DNA of 64,000 bases from Ignavibacteriales bacterium (GCA_016709155.1 JADJEI010000006.1:124001-188000), one strand, 5' to 3'; counted from the stretch's first letter, positions 1 through 10,183 are shown. Notes: generated by a model from the letters alone, not told the origin. Translations and numbers: made by a program.

Positions 1-1716
1 GTGATTTGATGAAGCTGCATCAATCATGTGAGCATATACGAGATTAAGTGAACTATCTTTATCCGAGCAAAGTGAAGGCTCATAGGAATAACTGTTGAAA
101 TTATTTTCTGTGATTTTAATATCTGTTGACCAAGGTTTGCGGTCAAACCAAATATCCCTGAACTGGTTGGATTCATCAAGAGACTGCCAGGTAGTATAAA
201 AAGACTTACCAATGTATATACTTGATGGAGAAACTGCGTATCCGTCAGAAACGGTGATTTGCCCACTAAGTGCAAATGTTGTTCCTCCATCAGTACTGAG
301 GAAACTTTTCAATCCGTGATAATCTAACCAAACTGCATTTACAAGCTGCTTATAATCAGAACTTAATGAAGGTCTGACACTGACTGTTGTTCCGGAATCC
401 AGAACCGTATTAGTTTGCCAACTCCTCCCAAAATCCATGCTTCGAATCCCACTTAAAAACCAAGTGTATGTGTTATCAATATTATTATACTCATATCCTG
501 ATGTAACTGTGAATAGACTAGTGTCACTGATACTAATAATAACAGGCTCAGAATAAAATTCCTCTGAACCTGTAAAAATGAGTTGCGGAGTTGACCAAGA
601 TTCACCGTCATTTTCACTTCTTGTATTGTAGATATTATTCTCGCCGCCAGTATTATCTGAAAAGACTACATTAATGATTTCATTCTGAACAGCAATCGAA
701 TTTGACATAGTGAATCCCGAGCTATTGCTGATATCTAACTCTTGAAAATAATTATTTGGTGAATTCACTGTGGCGATAGGCTGCTGGGGGGTGTCGGTTA
801 ACATTTCTGTCAAAACAGTTCCTTGTGCTAATGGTGTTGAAAAGCCCAGAAGTTTTCCTACAGTTGGAGCAATATCTATTTGGTCCCTAGGTACATCAAT
901 GATTGTATTTGTTTTAATATCCGGGCCGATAGCTAAGAAAATAATGTGCCTGCATCCGTGACAATAGTCTCCGTGAGAATACCAACCCCCATGTTGTTCA
1001 TCATGTCGGCCATGATCGGAGGTAACAATCATTGTAGTTTTATTTGCATAAACCGGATCACTTTGTATTTTATTCCATAGTTCAAAGACCAATGAATCAG
1101 CCTGACGTATTGCACCTAAGTATTTTGTAGTATCACCTCTATGACCTTGATGATCAACCTGACCGAAGAGAATATAACATAGAGAAGGATGATCACGATC
1201 AATTGCTGATATTGTGGAATCCCAAACATTCAGATCATTCTCTGTGTTTGCTAAATTTACTAATGTGGGTTCGATATCCATTCCAAATCCTGGGTAGATG
1301 CTGACCGGATAAGCTAACTTACAGTACTTACCATTTACAAAGTAAGTTTTTTCCTTTGGTACATCAAGAGCTTTGCGATAATATTCAAAAATTGTCGGCT
1401 CCTTGGGCCTTACTAATGTCTCAATGGGGCAATTATTCACTAAAATCTGTCTGACTCCGGTGGCGATGGTTGAATGACCAGCGTTTGTAATTGTTATTCC
1501 AGTGTTAAAAAACTTTGTGTAGATAGTTCCCTGCGGACGAAGGCTATCCCACATCAAAGGAAGGTTAAGATTTTCAGATTCAAAACCTTCATTGTTCCTT
1601 AGACCATCAATAGCAACTATAAATACGTTCTCTGTCTTGAATGTGTGTAACTGCGAAAATACTTGTGTACTCATACATATTAAAAATGTACAAAATATTT
1701 GCGTAATAGTTCTCAT
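1..1716 (-). CDS. Secreted alkaline-phosphatase-superfamily hydrolase with BNR-like C-terminal part (3' end outside window)
   Basis: The frame is open from an ATG at 1716 to the window edge, so at least 572 residues are visible and the C terminus is missing. AGGAGG lies just before the ATG, which fixes the start. Residues 1-22 form a signal peptide. Residues about 30-310 carry the metal-site signature of the type I phosphodiesterase/alkaline phosphatase superfamily: VAIDG (Asp37), NAGHSTIATG (78-87, nucleophile region), GQVDHQGH (Asp188, His192) and TSDHGRHD (Asp234, His235). The fold is expected to bind two metal ions and hydrolyse phosphate or sulfate esters; the substrate cannot be read from sequence. 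From about residue 340 the protein shifts to Trp-rich BNR/sialidase-like repeats (SENDGESWSTPQLIF, MDFGRSWQTNTVL). A T9SS tail may lie beyond the edge, which would fit the neighbours. Confidence 0.85.
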   Translation of the reverse strand, partial: MRTITQIFCTFLICMSTQVFSQLHTFKTENVFIVAIDGLRNNEGFESENLNLPLMWDSLRPQGTIYTKFFNTGITITNAGHSTIATGVRQILVNNCPIETLVRPKEPTIFEYYRKALDVPKEKTYFVNGKYCKLAYPVSIYPGFGMDIEPTLVNLANTENDLNVWDSTISAIDRDHPSLCYILFGQVDHQGHRGDTTKYLGAIRQADSLVFELWNKIQSDPVYANKTTMIVTSDHGRHDEQHGGWYSHGDYCHGCRHIIFLAIGPDIKTNTIIDVPRDQIDIAPTVGKLLGFSTPLAQGTVLTEMLTDTPQQPIATVNSPNNYFQELDISNSSGFTMSNSIAVQNEIINVVFSDNTGGENNIYNTRSENDGESWSTPQLIFTGSEEFYSEPVIISISDTSLFTVTSGYEYNNIDNTYTWFLSGIRSMDFGRSWQTNTVLDSGTTVSVRPSLSSDYKQLVNAVWLDYHGLKSFLSTDGGTTFALSGQITVSDGYAVSPSSIYIGKSFYTTWQSLDESNQFRDIWFDRKPWSTDIKITENNFNSYSYEPSLCSDKDSSLNLVYAHMIDAASSNH

Positions 1717-1957
1717 ATTATTCCTCCTGTTAGTTATAAATATTTCTGTTTCGTCGAATATTCTGTCAAGATTATTGGCAAACATCTGCAAAATAAACAT
1801 TCAACTCAAAATCTTTCCCATTTGGATAACACTATAATTAAATATGTCATTAATTTTGATAGTTGACAAATAGATTGTGATGATCTTTCTCCTCTTAATT
1901 TAATATATCTAAACTTTATACATTGAAACTCTAATTTAAGTAAGTATTATTCCAACA

Positions 1958-4360
1958 TCACTTTGTCAATAACATCTTTTTAGAAGTTGTAAAACTTCCG
2001 GCTTTTATCTGGTAAACATAAACTCCGCTTGCTAATGATGAAGCATCAAATTCTACTTCAAACTTGCCAGCAGGTTTTACTTCGTTCACAAGAGTTGCCA
2101 CTTCCCTTCCGAGTATATCAATTACTTTTATTGACACAAATTCCTTTTGCGGCAGTGAGTAAGAGATAACTGTGCTTGGGTTGAAGGGGTTAGGGTAGTT
2201 TTGTTCAAGTGCAAACTTAACAGGAGTAGAAACTTCAACTTCAACCGTGTTTGAATATTCAAACGATCCATCAAAATCAATTTGTTTTAATCTGTATTGA
2301 TATTTACCCGAAGAAAGATTTTCATCAATGAAAGAATAACTTTTTGGTTCGGTAGTAGTACCAAACCCTGGAACGAATGCAATTTGATTCCAGTCCTGAT
2401 TGCCGACTGAAGACTGAGGACTGCCGACTTGTTTTCTTTCTATCTTAAACCCGCTGTTGTTTGTCTCCGTTGCTGTTTGCCAGTTTAGGGAAACATAATT
2501 ATGCTGTGCTGTACCCGTAAAGGATGTTAGTTCGACCGGTATAGTTCCACCAGTTAAGGTTTTTAGTATAATACCTTGTTCACCAACTGACCATCCAGTG
2601 CTTATATCTGTAAAATAGATTTCATTTAAAGTTACGTCAGTTGGCGTATCTTGTGATTGCCATGAAACTCCGCCATCAATTGTACTGAAAATTCTACCTA
2701 CTGTACTACATAGCCATCCATGATTAGAGTCAATAAAATAAACAGAAATAGGTGAAATAGAAATTTCAGTAGGCTGATTAAACCATGATAGTCCGCCATC
2801 AGTTGTTTTACTAATAGTTTGATTAAGATCTGCAAAACCTACTGCCCAGCCAGTGAGATTATTAACAAAGAAAATATCTCTAATTGAATAGGTAATGCTT
2901 TCATTAACAGTGTTCCATGTAGAACCTCCGTCTGTAGTTCTGTACAATCGACCAAGATTAGGCCCCTCACCGATAAAGCCATTATTTCCATCTATAAAAT
3001 AAACTGCATAATACCAGGAGATTGACTCAATCTGCTGACCGAACAAAGACATTGACTCAATTTGCTGACTGAACCAAGAGGCTCCACCATCGGTAGTCTT
3101 TCTAATAGTATTATACTGACCTACTGCCCAACCAGTATCAGAATTTATAAAATGAACCGATAACAGATTATTTCCTGTACCGCTATTTTGTACTCCCCAG
3201 TTTTCACCGCCATTAGTTGTCTTACGAATGAATCCACCGCTCCCTACACTATAACCAGTATCTTTGTTAACAAAAAACTGAATAAATAGTAGTGAATTCC
3301 CCAAATGATTTTGTTGTCCAGTTAGTGCCTCCATTCGTAGTTTTTAGAATTGTGCCATTATTTCCAACTGCCCAGCCTAAATCATTATCGATAAAAAATA
3401 CACTCTTCATCGCATGGGGAGTTCCATTTGATTGTAAATTCCAGCTCAGACCTGCATCAACTGATTTAATAAGTGTTCCAAAATCGCCTACGATCCAACC
3501 ATTTAGAGTATCTCCAAAATCTATTGAGTAAAGATTCATATCTGAACCAGTTTGAATATGATACCAGGTAATTCCGCCATTGGTAGTTCTATAACAGGAT
3601 CCTTCAGAACCAACTACAATACCCGTCAAATCATCGATAAAATAAATAGATTCAAAATCAGCGGAACCAACAACTTGGACAATCCAGGTAATTCCACCAT
3701 CATTTGAATTCGCTATTTGTCCATCTTGCCCAACAGCATAGCCATTGAGGCTGTCTGTAAAAAAAATAGACTTAAAAGTTATCCCATTAATTGTTTCTTT
3801 AACCCAATTTACGCCATCAACCGTTCTTAAAACTTGGTTGACTCCCGCAGCCCAGCCCTTTGTACTGTCAATAAAAAACAAACTCAATATATCATCGTTA
3901 GTTCCACTAATCAAGGGTTCCCAATTCAAACCACCATTAGTTGATTTCAAAATAATTCCATCAGCACCCCCAATCCAGCCGGTTTCTTGGTTAATAAAAA
4001 AATGGATTCTAAATCGTTCGGAGCAAGAAAACTAGACAGCCAGGTAACTCCTGCATTTGTAGTCCTAATGTATAATCCAGCCGTTCCTACAGTCCAGCCC
4101 ATATTCTCATCAAGAAATTGAACTGATTTCAAATCAATACCATTGAAAAAATATTGAGTTTGCCATGAATAACCCCCATCATTCGTTCTTAAAATACTAC
4201 CCTGTTCTCCAACCATTACAACAATATTCGGATCAATTACAGAAATATCATAAAGATGATAAGTCGTTGGAAACGGGCTTTGTAGAAACCAGCCATCCTG
4301 AGCCGTAAGCTGATTCGTGCCACAATAAGAAACTAGTATAAGTAGAATGAAATTCTTCAT
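1958..4360 (-). CDS. YCF48/BNR-repeat secreted protein with T9SS type A C-terminal domain (two frameshifts)
   Basis: Three overlapping frames (4360-3947, 3950-3267, 3334-1958) are parts of one gene of about 800 codons. Adding one A on the plus strand to the A7 run at 3996-4002 restores ESIFFINQETGWIGG, and adding one to the A6 run at 3272-3277 restores YSVFFVNKDTGYSVG. The start has a signal peptide (MKNFILLILVSYCGTNQLTAQ). The body is about a dozen repeats of the type FIDSxxGWxVGxxGxIxKTTDGGxxW, the YCF48/BNR beta-propeller pattern. The last 180 residues are the T9SS sorting domain, from PVELTSFTG to the basic end KKMLLTK, which directs outer-membrane export and is normally cleaved. A tandem duplication in one propeller repeat (QQIES twice, 3022-3075) is visible. 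The protein role is unknown; these propellers are usually binding or structural. Confidence 0.8.
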
Positions 4361-4440
4361 TTGATCTTAATCCTTTGTAATAAATTAATTTAATAAGTTA
4401 TTCATAGAGTTATAATAAAATGGATTTCTAAGCGTATCTA

Positions 4441-6228
4441 TTACTTTAATATCAACATTTTCTTAGTCTCAACAAAACTGCCTGACCGTAATTGGTAGTA
4501 ATACACTCCGCTGGACAGGCTGATAGCCTGTCCTACGTTAAACTCAACTTCATACGTGCCGGGCTGCTGCTGCTCGTTTACGAGTGTTGCAACTTCATTT
4601 CCCAAAACATCAAATACTTTTAACGAAACCAATATGTCACCCTGAGCTTGTCGAAGGGTGACAGAAGGGATGGTGTATTTTATTTTTGTTGTTGGATTAA
4701 ATGGATTCGGGAAGTTCTGCTCAAGTGAAAATTCTGTTGGTGAATTTATTTCAACTTCAACTGTGTTTGAATATTCGAATGTTCCATCAAAGTCAATTTG
4801 TTTTAATCTGTATTGATATTTTCCAGAAGAGAGATTTTCATCAGTGAAAGAATAACTCTTTGGTTCGGTAGTAGTACCAAACCCGGGAACGAAAGCTATT
4901 GTCTCAAAAGCCCCTTCCTTTTGGGAAGGGGTTGGGGATAGGCTTCTTTCAATCTCAAACCCGCTGTTATTTGTCTCCGTTGCAGTTTGCCAGTTTAGCG
5001 GAACGGCGTTTTGCTGTGCTGTGGCTGTGAAGGAGGTTAGCTCTACAGGGACGATGTCGGAGGAGATCCTCATTAGTAATAATTGTTGAGCATGATCTGA
5101 AACGGGTAAGTAAGGCTGATTTCCCGTTGCAATATAATCGCCATTAGACAATTGGATAATTGAGTAAAAGTCTGTATCCAGTGAGCTAAGAACATTATCG
5201 CTCGAGTAACTCTCTATTGATTTTGTCCATAAAGTATCGCCTAACTCATCTGTTCTAATAATCCAGCCATAATCAACATCCCAACCACCAGAACCACAGA
5301 CAATATACCCCCCATCAATTGTTTGTTGAACGGAATAACCGATATCATATTCATTATTGTAATCATAAGTTTTTGACCATTCTACATTCCCCGCAGAATC
5401 TGTTTTTAACAACCACAGGTCAGGGTTTTCTGGATCAGCCGTACTAAGCAGACCAGTTAGTATAAAACCTCCATCCTCAGTCTCCAAAATCGATTGAAAC
5501 CAACCAGATAATTCTCCTCCATAGATTCTTGTCCATAGTGTATCTCCATTTGTATCAAGCTTTAGTAACCAACCTTTAAAAATTCCCACGCCTACAGCTC
5601 CACAAATTATATAACCACTATCAGTAGTTTGTTGCACTCCATAAAAGTGATCTACATTAGTAGTCCCGAATGTTTTTTGCCATTCAACCTCACCCATTGA
5701 ATCTGTTTTAATAACCATCCCATCTGGAGTTTGTGGAAAAGCATTTTGCTCACCACAAATTATAATACCTCCATCTTTAGTGATATTTATTGACCAACCA
5801 TAATCTGTATTAAGTTCATCATAAGTTTTAAGCCACAGTAACTCACCAAGTGAATCAGTTCTTATAAGAAGCAAGTCAAGACCACCTGTAATGAGCGATG
5901 GTGCAGCGCCTCCAATTATATATCCTCCATCATCTGCTTGTTTGAGAGAATAACCAAAGTCACTGCTAACTCCCCCATATGTTTTAGTCCAAAGTGTATC
6001 ACCATTTGAATCCGTTTTTATTAACCAGACATCAAATCCTCCAGCACCAAATGAGCCCGTGTAACCAGCTACTGCAATTCCTCCATCACTTGTTTCGATA
6101 ACTGAACGACCAAAATCATCAGCAGTGTTTAGTCCGTAGCTTTTTTTCCAGATTATATCAGGGGATTGAGAATAAATACAATTAGTTATAATAAATAAGA
6201 ATAGGCTATATTTTTTTATCGTTTTCAT
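4441..6228 (-). CDS. T9SS-exported protein with DGG/W beta-propeller-like repeats
   Basis: A 595-residue protein with an N-terminal signal peptide (ending TNCIYSQ). It has about seven repeats of roughly 50 residues that follow W-x-KTYGG...D.GxSxxxTxDGGxIxxGxT...DxWLIKTDSxGDTLW, a propeller-like pattern common in secreted Ignavibacteria proteins. The C-terminal 190 residues are a T9SS type A domain ending KKMLILK. No catalytic motif is seen, so binding or structural roles are more likely than enzymatic ones. Three palindromic DNA insertions are carried in frame inside the tail: residues near SLSPTPSQKEGAFET, TLRQAQGD and VGQAISLSS, encoded at 4911-4931, 4635-4663 and 4513-4533. It is a paralogue of the protein at 7644-9473. 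It sits 23 nt downstream of the beta-helix gene and may be cotranscribed with it. Confidence 0.85.
   Translation of the reverse strand: MKTIKKYSLFLFIITNCIYSQSPDIIWKKSYGLNTADDFGRSVIETSDGGIAVAGYTGSFGAGGFDVWLIKTDSNGDTLWTKTYGGVSSDFGYSLKQADDGGYIIGGAAPSLITGGLDLLLIRTDSLGELLWLKTYDELNTDYGWSINITKDGGIIICGEQNAFPQTPDGMVIKTDSMGEVEWQKTFGTTNVDHFYGVQQTTDSGYIICGAVGVGIFKGWLLKLDTNGDTLWTRIYGGELSGWFQSILETEDGGFILTGLLSTADPENPDLWLLKTDSAGNVEWSKTYDYNNEYDIGYSVQQTIDGGYIVCGSGGWDVDYGWIIRTDELGDTLWTKSIESYSSDNVLSSLDTDFYSIIQLSNGDYIATGNQPYLPVSDHAQQLLLMRISSDIVPVELTSFTATAQQNAVPLNWQTATETNNSGFEIERSLSPTPSQKEGAFETIAFVPGFGTTTEPKSYSFTDENLSSGKYQYRLKQIDFDGTFEYSNTVEVEINSPTEFSLEQNFPNPFNPTTKIKYTIPSVTLRQAQGDILVSLKVFDVLGNEVATLVNEQQQPGTYEVEFNVGQAISLSSGVYYYQLRSGSFVETKKMLILK
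4513..4533. repeat. 21-bp palindrome inside a T9SS tail (site 3)
   Basis: Perfect 9-bp arms GGACAGGCT and AGCCTGTCC around a 3-base loop. The element is read in frame as part of VGQAISLSS, between the EVEF strand and the SGVYYYQL strand of the sorting domain. An identical copy sits at the matching position of the paralogue (7716-7736). Confidence 0.8.
4635..4663. repeat. 29-bp palindromic element inside a T9SS tail (site 2)
   Basis: Nine-base perfect arms TGTCACCCT and AGGGTGACA enclose an 11-base centre containing GAGCTTGTCG. On the coding strand it encodes LRQAQGD between the NPFNPTT linker and LKVFDVLGNEV. The exact reverse complement occupies the same protein position in the paralogue at 7838-7866. 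Confidence 0.85.
4911..4931. repeat. Hairpin insertion inside a T9SS tail (site 1)
   Basis: Arms CCCCTTCC and GGAAGGGG around TTTTG. In frame it contributes PTPSQKEG between the FEIER strand and IAFVPGFG. A related C/G-rich hairpin cluster is intergenic at 48.4-48.6 kb. Confidence 0.7.
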
Positions 6229-6251
6229 TTCAACCTTTACGTTTTAAATTA

Positions 6252-7476
6252 TTATGGAGTAATGAGATTATGTGTGACACAAAAGTCGAATTCTTCCAAT
6301 CCTTTAAACCATCTGTTTGTGTTTGGAGGGTAATTCACTGCTGCACTGTCGGTATCATATTCTCCTACTGGACATAACAAGAGAGGGTTGTAATCTGTTG
6401 GACTAATGAAACGATTCCCTCTTATCCAACCCGATGTTCCAGGGTCCCAAGATTCTATCCTTAGAGTGTACCTATTAGGATCTAAAGATTGAATCGTACT
6501 ATTTTCAATTGTAGAATAAAAAGCACCGCCCACAGGATTTGCATTTTGTGTAATCCCTATTCCCTTACCTCCGGTTATATTACTGTTATAAACTTGTATC
6601 ATTGGTTTCTCTGTTTCTTCTCCAAGATAGCCTGCTTCGATTCCCGACTTTTTTGCTTCAACAGTATCTATAACACAATCCCTAACAATTAATCTTCCTG
6701 CTTTCTTTAATATTACGTTGTCAACAGTAAATGTAATATCAGGATTGTGAAAGACGTGGATCCCGTCTCCCTGATGTATTGCGCCAGGATCATCTTTCCC
6801 TGTCCAATAGATAGTACTTGAGTCAACTAACACATAATACCCTCCAACCTGCATCCCATCCCAGCCTGAGTTCATTATTTGTGTCTGTCCTATATGCCCA
6901 TTGTCTCCAAATAGTTTTACTGCGCACGGGGATAACATAACTTCTCCGATCTGTGATGTCCAGCCACAGCTATCAATATAAAGGTTATAACCAAAAAAAT
7001 TACTTGATGTAGAACCAACTCTTATTCCCCATCTACGAAATCTTCTTATCTGCAAATTCTTGACAGTAATATTAGGTGAATTAAGAATATCAAAACACCA
7101 GAGGCTCCATTCAGAAATATTTTCAGCTTCTGAAACATCAATTTCTTCGAGAATGGTTTTGTCCGTGCCCTGCCCAATAAAAGAAATATTGGTAAAGCCA
7201 TTAACCTCGAGCACATCTACCAAAAAAGTAGAATCAGCAAGATAGAAGTCTGTGTTAGATGCTAATCTTCCTTTCATCTCCTGAAAAGAATACGCATCAC
7301 TCCAGCTATCACCAGAGTGGTCACCTGCGCCATGCGGGGTAACATATTTAGCAATATTGGGGGGGTACATTATTTTTAACTCCCAATAAATTGGAATTAG
7401 TGTTATTATAATTAGCAGCAATAAAACAATAAACTGCCACAAAGAACAGAAATGACCGAACAAGAACGATTTTCAT
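6252..7476 (-). CDS. Secreted right-handed beta-helix (pectate-lyase-like) repeat protein, frameshift near N terminus
   Basis: The body (about 370 residues) runs VTPHGAGDHSGDSWSDAYSF, then repeated short beta strands with Asn/Ile/Val ladders (SPNITVKNLQIRRF, IMNSGWDGMQVGG, VYNSNITGGKGIGITQ), the pattern of parallel beta-helix carbohydrate-active or adhesin proteins. The reading frame of the body is closed upstream by a G7 run at 7359-7365. With G6 it joins a proper start at 7476 (MKIVLVRSFLFF, signal peptide) with GGAGG before the ATG. That start and upstream region are almost identical to those of the broken paralogue at 10064, which supports this choice. No T9SS tail is present; the protein ends HNLITP. 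No catalytic residues can be assigned. Followed 23 nt later by the T9SS gene 6228-4441. Confidence 0.75.
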
Positions 7477-7598
7477 CAGCACCTCCTGAAATACTAATTA
7501 AAGAATACCAAATAAGTTATTTACCTCTCCTGATGAAATTTTCAAAAGTATAATACAATTAGAATTGGAGAAAGTCAATCACAGGAATGTGTGAAATA

Positions 7599-7633
7599 AA
7601 AGATGACATCCCGCTTATCGGAATGTCATCTTT
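7599..7633 (-). terminator. Hairpin terminator after the 7644-9473 gene
   Basis: Perfect 11-bp arms AAAGATGACAT and ATGTCATCTTT around a 13-base loop, placed just after the stop of the minus-strand gene and followed on that strand by TTATTT. The same stem sequence recurs at 10.2 kb. Confidence 0.65.
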
Positions 7634-7643
7634 AAGAAATAAA

Positions 7644-9473
7644 TCAGTGGAATAAAATCATCTTCTTAGTTTCAACAAAACCACCTGACCTTAGTTGGTA
7701 GTAGTAAACGCCGCTGGACAGGCTGATAGCCTGTCCTACGTTAAACTCAACTTCATACGTGCCGGGCTGCTGTGGCTCGTTTACGAGTGTGGCTACTTCG
7801 TTGCCAAGTATATCGTAAACTTTCAATGTTACATAAATGTCACCCTTCGACAAGCTCAGGGTGACAGTGGGAATTGTATATTTTATTTTTGTTGTTGGGT
7901 TAAATGGGTTGGGGTAGTTCTGTCCAAGAGAAAATTCTGTTGGTGAATTTATTTCAACTTCAACTGTGTTTGAGTATTCAAAACTTCCATCAAAGTCAAT
8001 TTGTTTTAATCTGTACTGATATTTTCCTGAAGAAAGATTTTCATCAACGAATGAATAACTCTTTGGTTCGGTGGTAGTTCCAAATCCGGGAATGAAAGCA
8101 ATTTGATTCCAATCCTGATTGCTGACTGAAGACTGAGGACTGCCGACTTGTTTTCTTTCTATCTCAAATCCGCTGTTATTTGTCTCCGTTGCGGTTTGCC
8201 AGTTAAGCGCAACTGCGTTTTGCTGTGTTGTTGCGGTAAAGGATGTTAGTTCTACAGGGATGATATCAGAGGCAATACGAACTAAATAAACATCTAAATG
8301 ATTACCCTGAATTTTATCGGAATACCCAGCCATTATATACCCTCCATCAGAAATTTGCTTTATTGAATTACCTCCGTGAGCGCCGTTACTACCAGCATTT
8401 GGGTTATCCAAGTTGTTTAATAAATTTCTAGGGAAGAAAGGAAGTAGCTTATCCCATAAGATATTTCCGATTGAATCAGTTCGAACAAGCCAAGCTTCTA
8501 ACCCCCCATCAAATGGTGCCGCTTGCCCGGTAATGATATATCCGCCATCTGATGTTTGCTGAACCGAATAACCAATATCAGTATCGTTTTCATAATCAAG
8601 TGTCTGTGACCATTGTTCACTCCCGGAAGAATCGGTCTTTATCAGCCACAAATCATAGTCAAATGTAGATGGAACTCTAAATCCACCTGACAATACATAC
8701 CCACCATCAGAGGTTAGAGCAATCCCAAACATCAAATCCTGTTTGATATCGCCATAAAATTTAGACCAGAGAGAATCTCCATCAGCATCTATTTTCAATA
8801 ACCAACCTGCAACATCCTGAATTCCAAAATAAACCGTTCCCGATGCGACAAAATCACCAGACTCAGTTGCTTTGATAGAATATAACTTGTCATCAAGCAA
8901 TGTTCCATAATGCTTCTCCCAAACAGGTTCCCCCAAAGGATCAGTTTTGATTAGCATTGCATCAGAGACTTCTGGGAATGCGTCTTTTTCACCCGCAAAG
9001 ATAAAACCTCCGTCAAATGTCTTATCCACCGACCAGCAAATATCATCGTTTGCCCCACCAAACGTTCTTGTCCATAGCGTATCACCAAGAGAGTCTGTTC
9101 TTATAACATAGAAATCAAACTGACCAACACCGAATGAGTTGGTTGTTCCGGCAATTATAAAACCACCATCCTCTGTTTTCTTCATTGAGTAAGCATATTC
9201 ATCTCCGTCTCCCCCATAAGTTTTTGTCCATAAAGTATCACCGTTTGAGTCTGTACGCAGCAGCCAAATGTCGTAATCCGTAAGGGGGATTGATTTGGTA
9301 TAACCAACTACTGCAAATCCACCATCCCAAAGCTCTTCAACATCGTAAGCTACATCTATACTGTCCCCACCTATTCTTTTTGTCCACAAAGTATCGGGTT
9401 CTTGGGCAAATAAAATTGAATTTGATGATAACAATATCAATAATATGAGAGGAAATATTTTAATTCTTTTCAT
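7644..9473 (-). CDS. T9SS-exported protein with DGG/W beta-propeller-like repeats (paralogue of 4441-6228)
   Basis: 609 residues with a signal peptide (MKRIKIFPLILLILLSSNSILFAQ) and AGGAGG placed ideally before the ATG. About seven propeller-like repeats (TKRIGGDSIDVAYDV, WLLRTDSNGDTLWTKTYGG, EDGGFIIAGT) are followed by a T9SS type A tail that ends KKMILFH, a slightly unusual terminus. It is collinear with the 4441-6228 protein and shares the in-frame site 2 and site 3 palindromes. At site 2 the element is inverted, so it reads LSLSKGD instead of LRQAQGD. At site 1 it carries a different insertion (KQVGSPQSSVSNQDWNQ) that is shared with the 1958-4360 gene. Function unknown; secreted or surface-attached is a secure inference from the tail. 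Confidence 0.85.
   Translation of the reverse strand: MKRIKIFPLILLILLSSNSILFAQEPDTLWTKRIGGDSIDVAYDVEELWDGGFAVVGYTKSIPLTDYDIWLLRTDSNGDTLWTKTYGGDGDEYAYSMKKTEDGGFIIAGTTNSFGVGQFDFYVIRTDSLGDTLWTRTFGGANDDICWSVDKTFDGGFIFAGEKDAFPEVSDAMLIKTDPLGEPVWEKHYGTLLDDKLYSIKATESGDFVASGTVYFGIQDVAGWLLKIDADGDSLWSKFYGDIKQDLMFGIALTSDGGYVLSGGFRVPSTFDYDLWLIKTDSSGSEQWSQTLDYENDTDIGYSVQQTSDGGYIITGQAAPFDGGLEAWLVRTDSIGNILWDKLLPFFPRNLLNNLDNPNAGSNGAHGGNSIKQISDGGYIMAGYSDKIQGNHLDVYLVRIASDIIPVELTSFTATTQQNAVALNWQTATETNNSGFEIERKQVGSPQSSVSNQDWNQIAFIPGFGTTTEPKSYSFVDENLSSGKYQYRLKQIDFDGSFEYSNTVEVEINSPTEFSLGQNYPNPFNPTTKIKYTIPTVTLSLSKGDIYVTLKVYDILGNEVATLVNEPQQPGTYEVEFNVGQAISLSSGVYYYQLRSGGFVETKKMILFH
7716..7736. repeat. 21-bp palindrome inside a T9SS tail (site 3), second copy
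   Basis: Same 9-3-9 palindrome as 4513-4533, at the same codons of a paralogous tail. Confidence 0.8.
7838..7866. repeat. 29-bp palindromic element inside a T9SS tail (site 2), inverted copy
   Basis: Exact reverse complement of 4635-4663. Here the coding strand reads LSLSKGD. The same protein position accepts both orientations without breaking the frame. Confidence 0.85.
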
Positions 9474-9482
9474 TTCATCCTC

Positions 9483-10064
9483 CTAATCTGCCGTACAGTC
9501 TGGGATAGGTTCACTGCAGAATATGCTCTGCCAGTCATTTCCTTTTTTCCATCTGTTTCCTTCGTATGTCACAGCGAGTGGGAGCGTATTACACTCACCA
9601 ACAGGACATTGACCAAAAGGATAATTCACGGGGCAAAGAAAAATATTATTTTTTATTTTTCCCGGTGTACCAGCATCCCAATTTTCTATTCTTAATGGCC
9701 AGCGATCAATCTTTAAATTAACTATCGTACAATTTTGGACATCAGAATAAAACTAACCATTGGAGAGGTCATTACTTTGTGTTATCCCTATTCCTTTTCC
9801 ACCCGCAATATAACTGTTATATGCTCTCAATAATGGCTTTTCAGTTTGCGGGTCTTTGTAGCCGGCTTCTATGCTTGATTTTTTAGGATGTGCAGTGTTT
9901 TTATAACACTCATTCACGGTCAGTCTGCCAGCTGTTTGTCCATCTTCCTGATATGTTGCCCCTGGTTCATCTACAGAATTGTAGTTTGTGTTTATTGAAC
10001 TTGCAGCAATAAGCAAAGCAATCATTGCAAAGAACAGAAACGACCGAACAAGAACGATTTTCAT
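9483..10064 (-). pseudogene. Broken beta-helix paralogue: internal deletion and premature stop
   Basis: The start region (ATG at 10064, MKIVLVRSFLFFAMIALL) matches the 7476 gene closely, including about 100 bp upstream. After about 30 residues the sequence jumps to DEPGATYQEDGQTAGRLTV, so about 190 residues of the helix are missing. It then follows the paralogue (SSIEAGYKDPQTEKPLL, YIAGGKGIGITQ) to an in-frame TAG (after NDLSNG), and continues in the same frame as FYSDVQNCTIVN to a final stop at 9483. The deletion plus nonsense codon are not homopolymer indels, so this looks like true decay after duplication. The residual N-terminal part could still be translated as about 100 residues. Confidence 0.75.
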
Positions 10065-10183
10065 CAGCACCTCCTGAAATATTAATTAAACAATATCAAA
10101 TAAGTTATTTACCTCTCCTGATAAAATTTTCAAAAGCATATTACAAATAGAAAAGGAGAAAGTCAATCACACGAATGTGGTAT

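Noticed and set aside
24..290. Short minus-strand frame of 88 codons
   Set aside because: It is out of frame inside the gene 1716-1, which has a signal peptide, metal motifs and a good ribosome binding site.
770..1837. Plus-strand frames at 770-961 and 1592-1837
   Set aside because: They lie opposite the well-supported phosphatase-superfamily gene or run into its upstream region, and have no recognisable domains.
3292..4035. Plus-strand frames rich in Pro and Phe opposite the YCF48 gene (and similar ones at 36247, 37759, 43422, 45697)
   Set aside because: All lie antisense to clear repeat or kinase genes and merely reflect the periodic codon use of the sense strand.
9753..10070. Intact small secreted protein of 105 residues
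   Set aside because: Comparison with the gene at 6252-7476 shows it is the deleted and truncated remainder of a longer beta-helix protein whose sequence continues in frame after the TAG.
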